A stretch of DNA of 35,305 bases from Lachnospiraceae bacterium (GTDB lineage: Bacteria; Bacillota; Clostridia; Lachnospirales; Lachnospiraceae): NCBI GenBank assembly GCA_024699645.1, contig JAILPE010000060.1:1-35305 (forward strand), written 5' to 3'. This document shows, piece after piece, positions 32,918 to 35,305 of this stretch (position 1 is the stretch's first letter; every line of letters starts with the position of its first letter). The notes beneath the pieces are model-generated. The model had not been told where the DNA came from, ran no database searches, and was given only the letters and a program-made list of their open reading frames with translations. The translations under genes were made by a program, and so were the position numbers.

Positions 32918-35305
32918 TTACTTTTCAAGTTCGTTTTCTATCATACTGACGCTGACAAGTGTTGAAATGCCCTTCTCCTGCATCGTGATCCCGTAAAGGA
33001 TATCGGCACACGCCATAGTTCCCCTTCTGTGGGTTATGATAATGAACTGCGAATGTCCGGTAAGCTTTTTAAGGAATGATGCAAACCTTCCGACATTTGA
33101 ATCGTCAAGCGCCGCCTCTATCTCATCGAGGAGACAGAAAGGTGAAGGTTTAAGGTTCTGGATAGCAAACAAAAGCGCAATGGCTGTAAGCGCCTTTTCA
33201 CCACCCGAAAGCTGCATCATATTCTGCAGTTTCTTTCCCGGGGGCTGTGCTATTATCCTGATCCCGGCTTCAAGTATATCCTCGTCCTCAACAAGCTCTA
33301 TCGCGCCTTTTCCACCTGCAAAAAGTTCCTTAAATACCTTGTCAAACTCCTTGTTCATGGCATCAAAACGCTCAGCAAACTGTTTACGCATCTTGTCGTC
33401 AAGATCGTTGATTATATCATTTATCGATTCCTTTGAAGCGATAAGATCCTCTTTCTGAGAATTTAAAAGGCCGTATCTTTCGGACACGTTTTTATAGTCC
33501 TCGATCGCACTGACATTAACGTCACCGAGATCTTTGATCGCCGCCTTGATCGTCGCGATATCTTTCCTTGCCGTTGAAGCTTTGAAATCATTGTCCCTGA
33601 ATTTTCCCGCAGTTGTGACCGTAAGCTCATATTCTTCCCATATATGACTGATCCAGCCGTCAAGTGATTCGTTGATCCTGTCACGCTGATTTGCAAGTCT
33701 GAGGCCTTCTTTTTCAAGCTCGGTAATGCGCTCCTTGAGCTGTTCCCATGAATCAAAGAAAGATTTGTGATCCCGCGTAAGATCTTCTCTTTTCTTAATG
33801 AGAGAACCTATGTTACTTTCGAGCTCGACAATCTTATTTTTATCGGCTTCAATAGACTCCTTCAGCGATGCGCTTTTTTCTTTGACACTTTCAATATTCG
33901 CCAGCGTCTCATTGTCGGCCTTATCAGAATCCTCGATCATCGCTGTAAGTCGATTCTTTTCGGCTGTAACTCTGTCAATATTTTCGCCTATGTACTCAAT
34001 CGCTTTTATCACATTAGCTTCATCGATCCTGAGCTGGGAAACATTATCGACAGCAGCCTGTCTTTTATCGTTCAACTGCGAGAGTTCACCCTCGCGATTG
34101 CTTCTGTTTTCGCTTATTTCGCGGTGCCTTTTAATATTATCTTCGACAGACAGTTCAGCTTCTTTGATCTTTTCGGCGATAGATAGAATCTGACCGTCAA
34201 ATTCTTCCTTCTCTATTGACAGTGCCGCAGTATCGGCGCTTATCTTCGCGAGGTTTTGCTTTTCTTTTTCAAGATTTACTTTCAAACTGTTGCAATCGAT
34301 TGACATCTTGCCGATAAGCGTTCTCTCTTCCTCGCTGTCGGTTTTCATTTTTTGACGTTCCTTGTTTATACCGTCATATCTTTCGGATGCCTCTTTGATC
34401 TTGTCGTCATATCTTTTTATCTCGTCTTCAAGCTCCTGCATAAGGCGCTTTCTTCCGAGAAGATTTGCGGCGTTCTTAAACGAACCTCCGGCGATCGAAC
34501 CTCCGGGTGCGAGTTGTTCTCCTTCAAGTGTTACGATTCTAAGATTATGATCGTATTTTCTCGCAAGAGCAAGCGCATTGTCTATATTATCGACAACGAC
34601 AAAAGCTTTCAAAAGGAACATAAGTACTTTTTCGAATTTCTTTTCGGTTCGAATGAGCGAAAAAGCATCTCCGAGCACGCCTTTTTCATTGAAAACATTT
34701 TCATCTACGTTATTATTTCTGTGCCCTATTCCGTCAAGAGGCAGGAAAGTAGCCCTACCGAGTTTATCTCTCTTAAGTCTTTCTATAACATCCTTTGCCG
34801 TCTTCTCGTCTTCGACAACGATATGCTGTATGGATGCACCGAGAGCTGTTTCAACAGCAGTCTCGTATTTTTTGTCCACGTCGATTATATCCGCAACCGG
34901 TCCGATTATACCTTTGACCGAATTACCGATCTCCATGACCTTTTTCACTGTACCCTGATAGCCTTCGTAGCGTTCCGTCATATCTACAAGCATATCACGG
35001 CGCGATCTGACTCCCGTCATCTTCTGGCGAAGATCATTTACCTCATCTATTACCTTCCCGGCTTTTTCGCCCAGCTCACGTATATTTCCGAGAAGGTTCT
35101 CAAGTCCTTCATTCTTTTCCCTAAGTTCTTTCTCTGCCTCACCGATCTTTGATTCAAGGTCATCCGCCGATGCCTGAGCCTCTTCCTTGTTTCTTCCGAT
35201 CGTTAAAAGTTTTTGGACAGTTTCGCTTCGTCTTATATTGATCTGTTCCGTGAGCGCCTTAAAACGTTCTATGCTCTGTCTCACAAGAGATTCATCGGAG
35301 ATAAG
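32918..35305 (-). CDS. smc: Chromosome segregation protein SMC (C-terminal part, cut by window edge)
   Basis: SMC dimers form the bacterial condensin core with ScpA/ScpB and organise chromosomes. The frame is open to the window end, so this is the last ~795 residues of a protein of about 1190. In order: part of the first coiled coil (about the first 110 residues); the hinge (GNSVKGIIGPVADIIDVDKK, then GRATFLPLDGI, and ending near GGSIAGGSF); the return coiled coil; and the C-terminal ATPase half with LSGGEKALTAIALLFA and Walker B FCLLDEIEAALDD, followed by THRRGTMACAD. The Walker A half lies outside. GTG at 35284 is inside the coil and not the start. ftsY follows. Confidence 0.96.
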   Translation of the reverse strand, partial: LISDESLVRQSIERFKALTEQINIRRSETVQKLLTIGRNKEEAQASADDLESKIGEAEKELREKNEGLENLLGNIRELGEKAGKVIDEVNDLRQKMTGVRSRRDMLVDMTERYEGYQGTVKKVMEIGNSVKGIIGPVADIIDVDKKYETAVETALGASIQHIVVEDEKTAKDVIERLKRDKLGRATFLPLDGIGHRNNNVDENVFNEKGVLGDAFSLIRTEKKFEKVLMFLLKAFVVVDNIDNALALARKYDHNLRIVTLEGEQLAPGGSIAGGSFKNAANLLGRKRLMQELEDEIKRYDDKIKEASERYDGINKERQKMKTDSEEERTLIGKMSIDCNSLKVNLEKEKQNLAKISADTAALSIEKEEFDGQILSIAEKIKEAELSVEDNIKRHREISENRSNREGELSQLNDKRQAAVDNVSQLRIDEANVIKAIEYIGENIDRVTAEKNRLTAMIEDSDKADNETLANIESVKEKSASLKESIEADKNKIVELESNIGSLIKKREDLTRDHKSFFDSWEQLKERITELEKEGLRLANQRDRINESLDGWISHIWEEYELTVTTAGKFRDNDFKASTARKDIATIKAAIKDLGDVNVSAIEDYKNVSERYGLLNSQKEDLIASKESINDIINDLDDKMRKQFAERFDAMNKEFDKVFKELFAGGKGAIELVEDEDILEAGIRIIAQPPGKKLQNMMQLSGGEKALTAIALLFAIQNLKPSPFCLLDEIEAALDDSNVGRFASFLKKLTGHSQFIIITHRRGTMACADILYGITMQEKGISTLVSVSMIENELEK

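Noticed and set aside
34352-35152. Plus-strand open frame of 266 codons opposite smc
   Set aside because: It is antisense to the SMC hinge and coil, is rich in Phe/Ser as expected from reversed Lys/Glu codons, and has no family match.

Overview
The window looks like a chromosomal segment of a Clostridia-type Firmicute, most likely a Lachnospiraceae (Butyrivibrio-like) bacterium. The reasons are the strong GGAGG ribosome binding sites, the smc-ftsY and rsmD-coaD gene orders, an arginine cluster in the order argC-argJ-argB-argD-argF, and two family types (a DUF5685-like protein and a J-domain protein with a Cys-rich tail) that I associate with that group. Family placement is inference from sequence memory; no search was run. 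Almost everything reads on the minus strand; only an AlaX-Maf fusion gene and one orphan membrane-protein gene are on plus. I saw no rRNA, tRNA, CRISPR array, transposase or phage gene, and no gene-free stretch longer than 300 bases.

Region by region, from low to high coordinate (minus-strand transcription runs from right to left). 1-4460: the start of rpsT (UUG start, own promoter), lepA (EF4), an Mrp/NBP35-type Fe-S carrier ATPase, the acetolactate synthase regulatory subunit ilvN, then argF. 4576-9025: argD, argB, argJ, argC. The arginine cluster is driven by a promoter with both consensus hexamers, with an ArgR-type operator placed directly downstream of the -10. Together argC-J-B-D-F cover the route from N-acetylglutamate to citrulline with ArgJ acetyl recycling; argG, argH and argR are not in the window. 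9301-15408: a run headed by a perfect consensus promoter: rsmD, coaD, a coiled-coil protein, two family-2 glycosyltransferases, a DUF5685-like protein that appears to start at an AUA codon, a J-domain protein and an ApbE flavin transferase lipoprotein.

15499-22250: a probable envelope glycosylation locus: a large DUF2298/YYY-type membrane protein, a DPM1-like glycosyltransferase and a second many-pass GT-C-like protein, preceded by a CbxX/CfxQ-type AAA+ ATPase with a helical N-terminal module. 22338-24365: recG with its own promoter. 24502-27269 (plus): an alanyl-tRNA editing protein fused to a Maf pyrophosphatase, a 43-bp tandem duplication at its 3' end, and an orphan three-TM protein with a strong promoter, closed by a good terminator that overlaps the end of a convergent NUDIX gene. 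27379-35305: the NUDIX hydrolase, two tandem membrane-bound EAL-domain paralogs with a shared active-site substitution, ftsY, and the C-terminal two thirds of smc, cut by the window edge.

No single locus is clearly a new system. The best candidates for something undescribed are the DUF5685 / J-domain / ApbE unit (Asp-rich motifs reminiscent of squalene/phytoene synthases plus an AUA start), the AlaX-Maf fusion, and the AAA+ / GT-C locus.
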